The translations under genes were made by a program, and so were the position numbers. Below the pieces are notes generated by a model. The model was not told the DNA's origin, ran no database searches, and saw nothing but the letters and a program-made list of their open reading frames with translations. 6,686 bases of DNA from DASYYE01 sp035946955 (GTDB taxonomy: Bacteria > Actinomycetota > Actinomycetes > Streptosporangiales > Streptosporangiaceae), in contig DASYYE010000475.1 of assembly GCA_035946955.1 (NCBI GenBank), positions 1-6,686 on the forward strand, in the 5' to 3' direction. Shown here piece after piece: positions 1-4,939 of the stretch; within the stretch, counting starts at the first letter, position 1, and each line of letters begins with the position of its first letter.

Positions 1-555
1 GAGGAGTGGGCCAACGTCGTCAAGGGGGAGGACTGGGTCCACGGTGACCCGTTCCAGCTCGGCAGCCAGCTCGGCATGTCCGACGCCAGCCCGCACGCGT
101 TCGGCCTGTACACCACCAACGCCCTGTACCGCAGGTATGGCGGGTCCGCCGCGTTCCAGTCGTTCGCGCAACAGCAGCTCGACTTCGCCCTCGGCGACAA
201 TGCCTGGGGGAGTTCGTTCGTGGTCGGGGCGGGTACCACGTTCCCGCACTGCATGCAGAGCGAGATCGCCAACGTGGCTGGTTCGCTCAACGGCCACGGC
301 CTGATCCAGCTGGGGGCGACCACCGACGGCCCCAGCGGCACCTTCATCCTGCATGGCCTCCCGTCCCAGGCCGGCCAGCGCGCCTGCGACGCCGACCCCG
401 GCTACTTCAAGTCGTTCGACACAGCCGCATCGGCCTACCAGGACGACGTCGTGGACTGGCCGACCGTGGAACCGGCCGACGACTACACCTCCGCGCCCCT
501 GCTGGCCTTTGCGCTCGCCGCGCAGGGCCCGGCCGGCCGTTCGGCGGGGCCTTGA
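1..555 (+). CDS. GH9 endoglucanase-like glycoside hydrolase, C-terminal part (5' end outside window)
   Basis: The reading frame is open from base 1 and gives 184 residues before the TGA at 553-555, so only the C-terminal part of the (alpha/alpha)6-barrel catalytic domain is present. Seen: the block around residues 63-91 (LGDNAWG, SFVVGAG, FPHCMQ, EIAN) matches the GH9 signature region in which the family usually has N-P...S and P-H-x-R. The block at residues 146-163 (YQDD, WPTVEPADDY) matches the C-terminal GH9 region with the catalytic acid; Glu157 in TVEP is my inferred catalytic residue. Family knowledge: GH9 enzymes cleave beta-1,4-glucans, are normally exported, and often carry an Ig-like or carbohydrate-binding domain. 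No such domain follows here, because the protein ends 27 residues after Glu157. The arginine usually found in the PHxR signature is Met85, as I would expect in the actinomycete branch of GH9. Substrate specificity cannot be told from this fragment. Confidence 0.85.
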   Translation, partial: EEWANVVKGEDWVHGDPFQLGSQLGMSDASPHAFGLYTTNALYRRYGGSAAFQSFAQQQLDFALGDNAWGSSFVVGAGTTFPHCMQSEIANVAGSLNGHGLIQLGATTDGPSGTFILHGLPSQAGQRACDADPGYFKSFDTAASAYQDDVVDWPTVEPADDYTSAPLLAFALAAQGPAGRSAGP

Positions 556-662
556 GGCCGGTGCCGACCGCTGGAACCGGATCGGAATCGGATCGGTAGC
601 GTAGCTGGGTAACCTATGGGCCCGCGTCATCGTCGAACGGGTGATGAGGAGTTCATAGGCAA

Positions 663-809
663 GTGCCGGTTGGTATATCGGGCATGGGCGCACCGTCGTC
701 CCAGGTCTGCTGCGCTTCCGTCGGGCGCCGTCCCGACGTGACGCATGCTCCACGCCTGCCGTCCACGCTGGAGGCATGCGATGAGGTGACAACTCTGGTT
801 GGTATGTGA
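663..809 (+). CDS. Possible 48-aa short ORF in the YcaO leader (weak)
   Basis: A GTG at 663 begins a 48-codon frame ending in TGA at 807-809. An AGGAG lies at 647-651, 11 bases before the GTG, which is rather far for a ribosome binding site. The peptide has a Cys-Cys-Ala-Ser cluster near residues 16-19 and one more Cys near residue 39. About 69% of its third codon positions are G or C, clearly less than in the strong genes of the window, so it may be chance. Its only point of interest is its position just upstream of a YcaO gene, where RiPP precursor genes often lie. I do not recognise the sequence. Confidence 0.18.
   Translation: MPVGISGMGAPSSQVCCASVGRRPDVTHAPRLPSTLEACDEVTTLVGM
742..780 (+). 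promoter_or_regulatory. Bulged hairpin in the YcaO leader
   Basis: CGCATGCTCCA at 742-752 pairs with TGGAGGCATGCG at 769-780, leaving one unpaired base and a 16-base loop. The arms contain the self-complementary GCATGC. It sits 95 bases before the chosen YcaO start. It could be an attenuator or terminator hairpin without a U-tract, or a DNA-level operator made of two GCATGC sites. The function is inferred from position only. Confidence 0.4.
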
Positions 810-874
810 GGCCGGGACATCCCAGGCTCCCCGGTGGTGCCTCGAGGGACGCTCTCGGCCAACGGGGAGGTGCC

Positions 875-2002
875 ATGACGAATGGCAACGATGTCGGCCG
901 CGCCAAACGGGCCGCGTTTGCCGAGGCAGCGGAATGGGACGTCGGGAACCTCGGGCAGGATGCCCCGGAATACCTGTGGGGTGCCGCCGAAGGACTCCCC
1001 GTCCCCTCGATTGGTGTCACACGTATCCCGCGCTGCTCCCGGGTCGAGTACGCGACGCCCGGCTGCCCACTGGTCCCTTGTGACGAGCAGGCGGAGATCC
1101 GCTGGACGCGGGGGACCGACCTGGCGACCGGCGCGGACATCTGGGTGCCTGCCGTGATGGCCATGCCAGAGCTGGCCGACCGGGTTCCGGCCGAGGGGTT
1201 TTGGCACCGGGTTCCGGCTGGTTACGCCGTGCACGCCGACCCCGATGTCGCCCTGAGCGCGGCGTTGCGCAGGGCGGCCGAGCACGATGCCATCGAGGTC
1301 ATGTGGTCGCAGCGGCTGCCGCTGCCGCTGGTGGGCCGTGACCGCTACAGCGAGCAGTGCATAGCGGTCCTGGCCTCATGTCAGGCACAGGATGTCAAGG
1401 CGCTGACGTTCGACGCGACGACTGACATCGGAGTGCCCACCGCCTTCACGCTGTTCATCGCCGGGGACAATCCCTGGATGATGCACCGCATCGTCAGCGC
1501 GACCGGCGTGACGCTGGACTTGGCCGCCGAGAAGTCGCTGGTGGACGGGTTCTCCCGGCTGTCGTGCGCGCGGCCGGCCCGAGCGGTCAAGATGCGGTTC
1601 CGGGACTTCACGGACCCGGAAGACGGCATGGCGTTCATGGGCGTGAGGGACCGGGCCCCGGCGTTCGACTTCCTGGTCAACGGCTGTGAGGACCGGACGC
1701 CACGGTCACGGCCAGGGCTGCCGGAAGACCCCACAGAGTGCATCCGGTGGCTGACCGACATCCTGGCGGCCAGGAAGATGCAGGTGGTCGCGGTGGACCG
1801 GACCACGCCGGAGCTGGCCAGGGCCGGGCTGACGGCCTACAGTGCGGTAGTCCCCGGCCTCCAGCCCATGTCCGGGCTGCCGCTGGCCCGTTTCCGTGGC
1901 CACCCGAGGCTGTACCACGCGCCGGTCGCCATGGGCTACCGGTCGCTGCCCGAGGAATACCTCAACCCCTGGCCCCAGCCCTGCACCTGGGAACCTGCGT
2001 GA
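875..2002 (+). CDS. Divergent stand-alone YcaO-family protein (375 aa)
   Basis: The start ATG at 875 is preceded by GGAGGTG at 866-872, a full Shine-Dalgarno match; the longer GTG start at 806 lacks one. YcaO proteins use ATP to activate backbone amides, making azolines, thioamides or macroamidines in RiPPs. Seen: an AALRRAAEHDAIEVMW block (129-144) like the family's ALxEaiERDAxxxWW; DATTDIGVPTAFTLF (180-194); GVTLDLAAEKSLVDGF (211-226) like the GxxxdpexALxRAltE helix; VVPGLQP (325-331); and a C-terminal LNPWPQP (363-369) containing PxPxP, the motif of azoline-forming YcaO enzymes, although six residues follow it. Odd: where the family usually has ExxE in the first helix there is RAAE, and the second helix has Arg and Cys where I align the usual Glu and Gln. 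ATP/metal binding may therefore be altered or lost. Three Cys (54, 64, 69) lie near the N-terminus. No E1-like/ocin-ThiF partner, dehydrogenase or exporter is adjacent. Family membership is secure; reaction and substrate are unknown. Confidence 0.85.
   Translation: MTNGNDVGRAKRAAFAEAAEWDVGNLGQDAPEYLWGAAEGLPVPSIGVTRIPRCSRVEYATPGCPLVPCDEQAEIRWTRGTDLATGADIWVPAVMAMPELADRVPAEGFWHRVPAGYAVHADPDVALSAALRRAAEHDAIEVMWSQRLPLPLVGRDRYSEQCIAVLASCQAQDVKALTFDATTDIGVPTAFTLFIAGDNPWMMHRIVSATGVTLDLAAEKSLVDGFSRLSCARPARAVKMRFRDFTDPEDGMAFMGVRDRAPAFDFLVNGCEDRTPRSRPGLPEDPTECIRWLTDILAARKMQVVAVDRTTPELARAGLTAYSAVVPGLQPMSGLPLARFRGHPRLYHAPVAMGYRSLPEEYLNPWPQPCTWEPA
1901..2002 (+). repeat. Direct repeat copy 1 (3' end of the YcaO gene)
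   Basis: The last 102 bases of the intact YcaO gene recur at 3569-3669 in the same orientation. By hand alignment 90 of 102 columns are identical, with 11 mismatches and one gap; 31 bases (1917-1947) are identical without a break. The copies flank the sigma/anti-sigma operon and the 3296-3553 fragment. Confidence 0.9.
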
Positions 2003-2035
2003 TCGCTGACATCGGATGGCTTCGGGCAGCGGACT

Positions 2036-2065
2036 GGGAGGCGCACACGGTGGAATGCGCCTCCC
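2036..2065. terminator. Inverted repeat between convergent genes, probable bidirectional terminator
   Basis: GGGAGGCGCA (2036-2045) and TGCGCCTCCC (2056-2065) are perfect reverse complements separated by a 10-base loop. The hairpin starts 34 bases after the YcaO stop and lies 17 bases beyond the stop of the convergent minus-strand operon. It lacks a T-tract, as is common for actinomycete terminators. Confidence 0.75.
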
Positions 2066-2082
2066 CAGCGAGGTACCTCACC

Positions 2083-2688
2083 TCACGGCGATGGGCAGCG
2101 TCCGCTTGCGTAGACCAGTGCCTCTCCGGTGCTGAATGACACGCTGTACAGGCCGTTGCCGCTGCTGGTCCGCTGTGGGGAGGTGACGGTGATCCAGAGT
2201 CCGACACCGCGCGGGATAGCCGTGGGTTCGATGGTGAAGGCCGCGGAGTCCTGGATCTGTGCGGAGCTGGGCTCAGGGAAGATCCGCCCAGTGAGACGGA
2301 AGATCTGCCTGGGCGAGCCGGGATAGTACAGGCACTCTGGCGGGTTTTGGTTATTGAAACGGACGACAGCGGGCACGCCATCCGCTCGGAGTTTGCGCTG
2401 CAGCCCGGCAGGGTCGCGCAGTTGGTTGATCTTCACCACGACCTCGTGGTTGGGCTGGATGGCCACCGTCCACGCGGCGAGGGTCACAGGACTGGAGTTG
2501 AGGCTGGGCAGCAGCGTCGTGGCTGCGATCGTGGCCGCCCCCGCGACCGCTGCGACGCTGGCCAGGCTGGTGAACCGCCGGCGTCTGCGGACCCCGCGTC
2601 CCCGGTGCACGATCTCCTCCAGCGGTGTGCTCGCGTGCACCTGGGCGAAGGGCTGCTTCACCAGGGCAGCGACCTCCTCGTCATTCAT
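2083..2688 (-). CDS. Membrane-anchored presumed anti-sigma/regulatory partner of the ECF sigma factor (201 aa)
   Basis: The ATG (2688-2686) overlaps the sigma factor's TGA (2690-2688) by one base, and GGGAGG lies at 2698-2693, so the two are translationally coupled. Order along the protein: a short cytoplasmic N-terminus (1-28), an arginine-rich cluster (29-38, including RRRRR), one hydrophobic segment (about 41-61, Ala/Val/Leu-rich), then an extracytoplasmic domain of about 140 residues. That domain has two Cys (119 and 198) and the stretches AAWTV (71-75) and LRDPAGLQRKLRADGVPA (90-107). The topology predicts a cytoplasmic N-terminus and an outside C-terminal domain. Classical anti-sigma factors often carry an HxxxCxxC zinc motif; none is present and the cytoplasmic part is very short. 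The role as sigma regulator is therefore inferred from the coupling and the topology rather than from a recognised domain. It could instead be a sensor or an exported effector co-expressed with the sigma factor. Confidence 0.7.
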   Translation of the reverse strand: MNDEEVAALVKQPFAQVHASTPLEEIVHRGRGVRRRRRFTSLASVAAVAGAATIAATTLLPSLNSSPVTLAAWTVAIQPNHEVVVKINQLRDPAGLQRKLRADGVPAVVRFNNQNPPECLYYPGSPRQIFRLTGRIFPEPSSAQIQDSAAFTIEPTAIPRGVGLWITVTSPQRTSSGNGLYSVSFSTGEALVYASGRCPSP

Positions 2689-3179
2689 CAGGCCTCCCGT
2701 TGCTGCAGTGAAAGGAATTCATCGCGGAGGGTGGCGACGGCCCTGGATAGGTGCGCGGTGACGGTGCCGGGCGCAATGCCGAGGATCTCGGCGGTCCGTG
2801 CGGTGTCCAGGTCCAGGACGATCCGCAAGGCGACAACCTGACGCTGCCGTATGGGCAGGCGCGCGACGGCCGCCATCACATCGCTGCTCAGTGGCTCGCT
2901 ATCGGCTGGTCCGAGCCCCTCCGTGGGACCAACGTCCGTATGGGCAGGCAGTGGCCTCTCTTTGCGGCGCCGTCGCCATGCCGAGACGCTGGCGTTCAGC
3001 GCGGTGCGGACGACCCATGCCCGTGGCGCTGGGTGTCCGCTGACCTTCCGCCATGACGCCCAGGCACGGGCGAATGCCTCATCCACCAGATCCTGCGCCG
3101 TATCCAGGTCTCCGACGCTGGCCAGCACGGTGCGCAGGCAGTCATCTCGTGACGCCGCGTAGAACTCGGCGAAGTCCAT
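2688..3179 (-). CDS. ECF sigma factor, SigE-like actinobacterial group (163 aa)
   Basis: This is a group 4 (extracytoplasmic function) sigma-70 factor that would direct RNA polymerase to a small regulon. Seen: sigma-2 at residues 4-72 (DFAEFY, then DLDTAQDLVDEAFARAW and an RAWVVRTALN helix, ending in a WRRRRK basic patch); a linker at about 73-103 rich in Pro, Gly and Asp; sigma-4 at about 104-155 with ARLPIRQRQVVALR and the helix-turn-helix DTARTAEILGIAPGTVTAHL (125-144). Length and layout are normal for ECF factors with only sigma-2 and sigma-4. I chose the ATG at 3179 because the protein then begins with the usual MDFxEFY and AAGGA lies at 3187-3183, though the 3-base spacing is short; a GTG at 3194 is the alternative. 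The next gene overlaps by one base and probably encodes its regulator. Two TCGCGTG repeats lie 54-70 bases upstream. The target promoters are unknown; autoregulation is usual for the class but cannot be shown here. Confidence 0.9.
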   Translation of the reverse strand: MDFAEFYAASRDDCLRTVLASVGDLDTAQDLVDEAFARAWASWRKVSGHPAPRAWVVRTALNASVSAWRRRRKERPLPAHTDVGPTEGLGPADSEPLSSDVMAAVARLPIRQRQVVALRIVLDLDTARTAEILGIAPGTVTAHLSRAVATLRDEFLSLQQREA

Positions 3180-3232
3180 CCGTCCTTGATCCACACTCCT
3201 ACTACGCCGCAAGGCCCACATCCACTTACATG

Positions 3233-3249
3233 TCGCGTGTCTTCGCGTG
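3233..3249. promoter_or_regulatory. TCGCGTG direct repeat upstream of the sigma factor gene
   Basis: TCGCGTG occurs at 3233-3239 and 3243-3249, ten bases apart (one helical turn), and a near copy TCGCGTC lies at 3285-3291. The spacing puts both copies on one face of the DNA, 54-70 bases upstream of the minus-strand sigma start, in the likely promoter region. It could be an activator or repressor site; no regulator is identified. Confidence 0.35.
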
Positions 3250-3295
3250 GACTCGCAGCTCAAGGGGATGACCGTGGCAATATCTCGCGTCCACG

Positions 3296-3553
3296 TTGGC
3301 TTTCGTCCCGTCAGCGGCCGAAGCCGCCCACCTCGGCGTCAGCGGGCTGCAGTGGGCGCAAGATCAGCACGCCCAGGGTGCCAAGCTTCGCCCGACACAC
3401 GGCAACGACGTCGACAACCTGCTGCAGGCCCTCAAACCAACAGCCTGCGCCGGGACCGCCCAGTCGGTCGACGTCTACTACTCCGAAGCAGGCCAGCACT
3501 ACCACCGGCACAACGGCTTCACGGTCAAAGTCCAACACCGCAAATGCGGCTAA
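3296..3553 (+). CDS. Short orphan coding fragment, probably the 3' part of an exported protein gene (85 aa from a TTG)
   Basis: The frame is open from 3272 to the TAA at 3551-3553, and most codons end in G or C, so it looks like real coding DNA. The only start codon available is a TTG at 3296, and no Shine-Dalgarno sequence precedes it. Before and across that TTG the frame reads YLASTLAFVPSAAEA, which looks like the second half of a signal peptide ending in an AxA site. This suggests the true N-terminus was lost or frameshifted. The mature part would be about 75 residues with two Cys (in TACAG and RKCG) and a Tyr/His-rich stretch VDVYYSEAGQHYHRHNGF. I do not recognise a family. It ends 15 bases before the YcaO remnant, is not fused to it, and may mark a recombination junction. 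It could also be an intact gene with a poor start. Confidence 0.45.
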   Translation: MAFVPSAAEAAHLGVSGLQWAQDQHAQGAKLRPTHGNDVDNLLQALKPTACAGTAQSVDVYYSEAGQHYHRHNGFTVKVQHRKCG

Positions 3554-3568
3554 CGCCCTGCCCGGCAG

Positions 3569-3669
3569 CACCCGAGGCTGTCCTACGCGCCGGTCGCCAT
3601 GGGCTACCGGTCGCTACCCGAGGAATACCTAAACCCTGGCTCCAGCCCTACTCCTGGGAGCCCGTGTAA
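3569..3669 (+). pseudogene. YcaO 3'-end remnant (direct repeat copy 2), frameshifted
   Basis: These 101 bases match 1901-2002 with about 88% identity. Read in the YcaO frame they give QHPRLSYAPVAMGYRSLPEE and then YLN, close to the intact protein's C-terminus. At 3634-3636 there are only three C where the intact gene has four (1966-1969). The missing base shifts the frame, and the following residues WLQPYSWEPV and the TAA (3667-3669) appear only in the next frame. The PxPxP motif is also changed to PxLxP. No other part of a YcaO gene is visible upstream: the preceding bases encode the unrelated fragment 3296-3553. This is therefore a piece of a lost or displaced second YcaO copy with no expected product of its own. 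Confidence 0.88.
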
Positions 3670-3740
3670 CAGGCCCTCAGCCTTCCGTATCGGGTTCACT
3701 GTCCGGGGTTCCCCAACTGCTCGCCGGTGGCAGTCATGGC

Positions 3741-3768
3741 ATAACGGGAGTCCCCGTTTGACTGACAT
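3741..3768 (+). repeat. Palindrome plus TGACAT module, copy 1 (possible operator/-35)
   Basis: ATAACGGGA at 3741-3749 is followed by CCCCGTTTG and then CTGACAT (3762-3768). AACGGG and CCCGTT form an inverted repeat with a 4-base centre. A closely similar block lies at 6083-6109; apart from one gap and three substitutions the two agree over about 28 bases. CTGACA could be a -35 box, with the AT-rich stretch up to about 3790 holding a weak -10 (GATTAC at 3785-3790 after 17 bases). It lies about 140 bases upstream of the secreted protein gene. A short terminator hairpin is the alternative. Confidence 0.5.
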
Positions 3769-3894
3769 TGCATAATTACTCGTGGATTACCAGACACCTG
3801 GACACTAGTCGCCAAGGACAAATGGCGCGCCCCGCGACCGGCACGCGGCGACGTGCTCGGCTGTCACAAGGAACATTGTGGCTGCCCTGTGATG

Positions 3895-3902
3895 AGGAGG
3901 AG
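3895..3902 (+). promoter_or_regulatory. Ribosome binding site that decides a TTG start
   Basis: AGGAGGAG at 3895-3902 is a very strong Shine-Dalgarno sequence. A TTG follows at 3907, six bases after AGGAGG. The upstream in-frame ATG at 3892 and GTG at 3889 would place this motif inside the coding sequence, and they have no comparable site at a usable distance (an AAGGA ends 19 bases before the ATG). Confidence 0.65.
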
Positions 3903-3906
3903 TTCC

Positions 3907-4887
3907 TTGCGCAGACTAGCAATCGTCTGCACCGCCGTTCTGGCTGCTAGCGTGACGATCGCCACCGGTGCCCAGTCGGCACTGGCGGCTACTTCATCCG
4001 GTAGCGCCTCAGTCCATGCGAAGGCGCCGGCCCAGTGGCATCCCGAGACCGCAGGCTCTCAGGCCGGGTTCAGCTTCACGATCGACCCGAAGACCCACAC
4101 CATGCGCGTGAACGACATCACGAGCCTGGTGCAGGTCCGCAACGCCAAAGGTCAGCTGGTCTCATCTGGCCGCATGGCCCACCTGTCGACCTTGACTGGC
4201 CGCGCCGCCCGTGCAGCCCTCGCCCGGCTGCCCAGGAAGGGACTCGGCAGCTTCAACTGCATCGTAGACGTCCAGCAGAACTCACGGTTCAAGGCCTACA
4301 CCCCGATCATCCAGCATGGGCACGGGCCGTCGTGGCAGCTGTCCTACAACTTCAACCCCTACAGCGTGGACAACGCGCGCATTGTGCAGGGGGCGTATAC
4401 GTTCCAGGTGGAGACCTGCGTGACGGGCGGCGGGAACACCAAGAACTGGTGGCACCAGTGGTACAACGATGGCACTACCACGGCGAGCCCGGTCGGGCGT
4501 GTCCATCGCATCGGCTGGACGTGGGGGACGACACCTTACGCGAGCAGTGGGCTGCCGACCAGCCTCAGCTTCCAGGTCAGCGCCGGCCCGGTCACCATCA
4601 ACGCGTCAGACTTCGCCGCCAACCAGGACACCTTTACCGGGCTGCTCGGCTCGGATGGGAACTTCTCCCCCAAGGGGTGGCGCGGGTCATGGAACAACAA
4701 CCGAACTAGTGGCCAGTACATCTCACCCAACACCTATCCCTGGGACGGCTCGAACCTGTTCGAAGGCAACGACCACCAAAACCTGTGGGAAGAACCCGAA
4801 AACAGCGGGTTCGTCCACGGCTACGCCGCCTCGTTCATGCGGGCGTTCTGTGCGACAGCCCCCGGCACCCAATGCGTGCCCTACTGA
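3907..4887 (+). CDS. Secreted protein of unknown family (326 aa)
   Basis: From the TTG at 3907 the protein begins MRRLAIVCTAVLAASVTIAT and continues to ALA|AT. This is a compact Sec signal peptide with a basic N-terminus, a hydrophobic core and an AxA cleavage site after residue 27. The mature part has a Ser/Ala-rich start (28-45), a segment FSFTIDPKTHTMRVNDI (55-71), an Ala/Arg-rich helix (97-111), and then a region rich in Trp, Tyr, Asn and Gly (115-326), probably beta-rich. Four mature Cys (118, 171, 315, 323) could form two disulfides. WW/W residues at 181-185, 204-206 and 258-262 and many Asn/Gly residues would suit carbohydrate or surface binding, but I recognise no catalytic motif or named domain. 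The stop is followed after 52 bases by a lipoprotein gene on the same strand, with no clear terminator between them, so the two may be co-transcribed. The upstream palindrome/TGACAT module may control it. If the ATG at 3892 is used the protein is five residues longer. Confidence 0.82.
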   Translation: MRRLAIVCTAVLAASVTIATGAQSALAATSSGSASVHAKAPAQWHPETAGSQAGFSFTIDPKTHTMRVNDITSLVQVRNAKGQLVSSGRMAHLSTLTGRAARAALARLPRKGLGSFNCIVDVQQNSRFKAYTPIIQHGHGPSWQLSYNFNPYSVDNARIVQGAYTFQVETCVTGGGNTKNWWHQWYNDGTTTASPVGRVHRIGWTWGTTPYASSGLPTSLSFQVSAGPVTINASDFAANQDTFTGLLGSDGNFSPKGWRGSWNNNRTSGQYISPNTYPWDGSNLFEGNDHQNLWEEPENSGFVHGYAASFMRAFCATAPGTQCVPY

Positions 4888-4927
4888 GCCTGGACGTAGC
4901 CTGACAAATCCGGTCTGAAAAACCATG

Positions 4928-4932
4928 GGAGG
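4928..4932 (+). promoter_or_regulatory. Ribosome binding site of the lipoprotein gene
   Basis: GGAGG at 4928-4932 (within GGGAGGAAAG) lies seven bases before the ATG at 4940. It decides against the upstream in-frame ATG at 4925, which it would otherwise overlap. Confidence 0.7.
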
Positions 4933-4939
4933 AAAGCGC

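Larger units (their letters stand above)
556..874. other. Intergenic leader between the GH9 gene and the YcaO gene
   Basis: These 319 bases hold no strong gene. Visible are three ATCGG units at 581-596 (GGATCGG at 579-585 and again at 590-596), a bulged hairpin at 742-780, and a weak short ORF at 663-809. No convincing -35/-10 pair or strong terminator was found, although GGCCT/AGGCC pair across the GH9 stop codon. The region is long enough to carry the YcaO promoter and a structured 5' leader. Confidence 0.5.

Noticed and set aside
806..874. Longer YcaO start at GTG 806
   Set aside because: No ribosome binding site precedes it, the added residues resemble no family segment, and GGAGGTG stands just before the ATG at 875.
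653..1285. Long open frame on the minus strand (210 codons)
   Set aside because: It is antisense to the YcaO gene, whose frame has clear family motifs, the expected codon bias and a strong ribosome binding site. High-GC genes often leave such open shadows.
1901..3669. Calling the repeat-flanked segment an integrative element with att sites
   Set aside because: No integrase, excisionase, transposase or tRNA gene is visible between the repeats, and the copies differ by 12%. Only the possibility is noted as a finding.
3701..3716. GGGG-TT-CCCC palindrome as a terminator
   Set aside because: A 4-bp stem with a 2-base loop cannot form a stable hairpin, and nothing else supports it.
4035..4709. 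224-codon plus-strand frame inside the secreted protein gene
   Set aside because: It is an out-of-frame shadow. The 3907 frame has the signal peptide, the ribosome binding site and protein-like composition.
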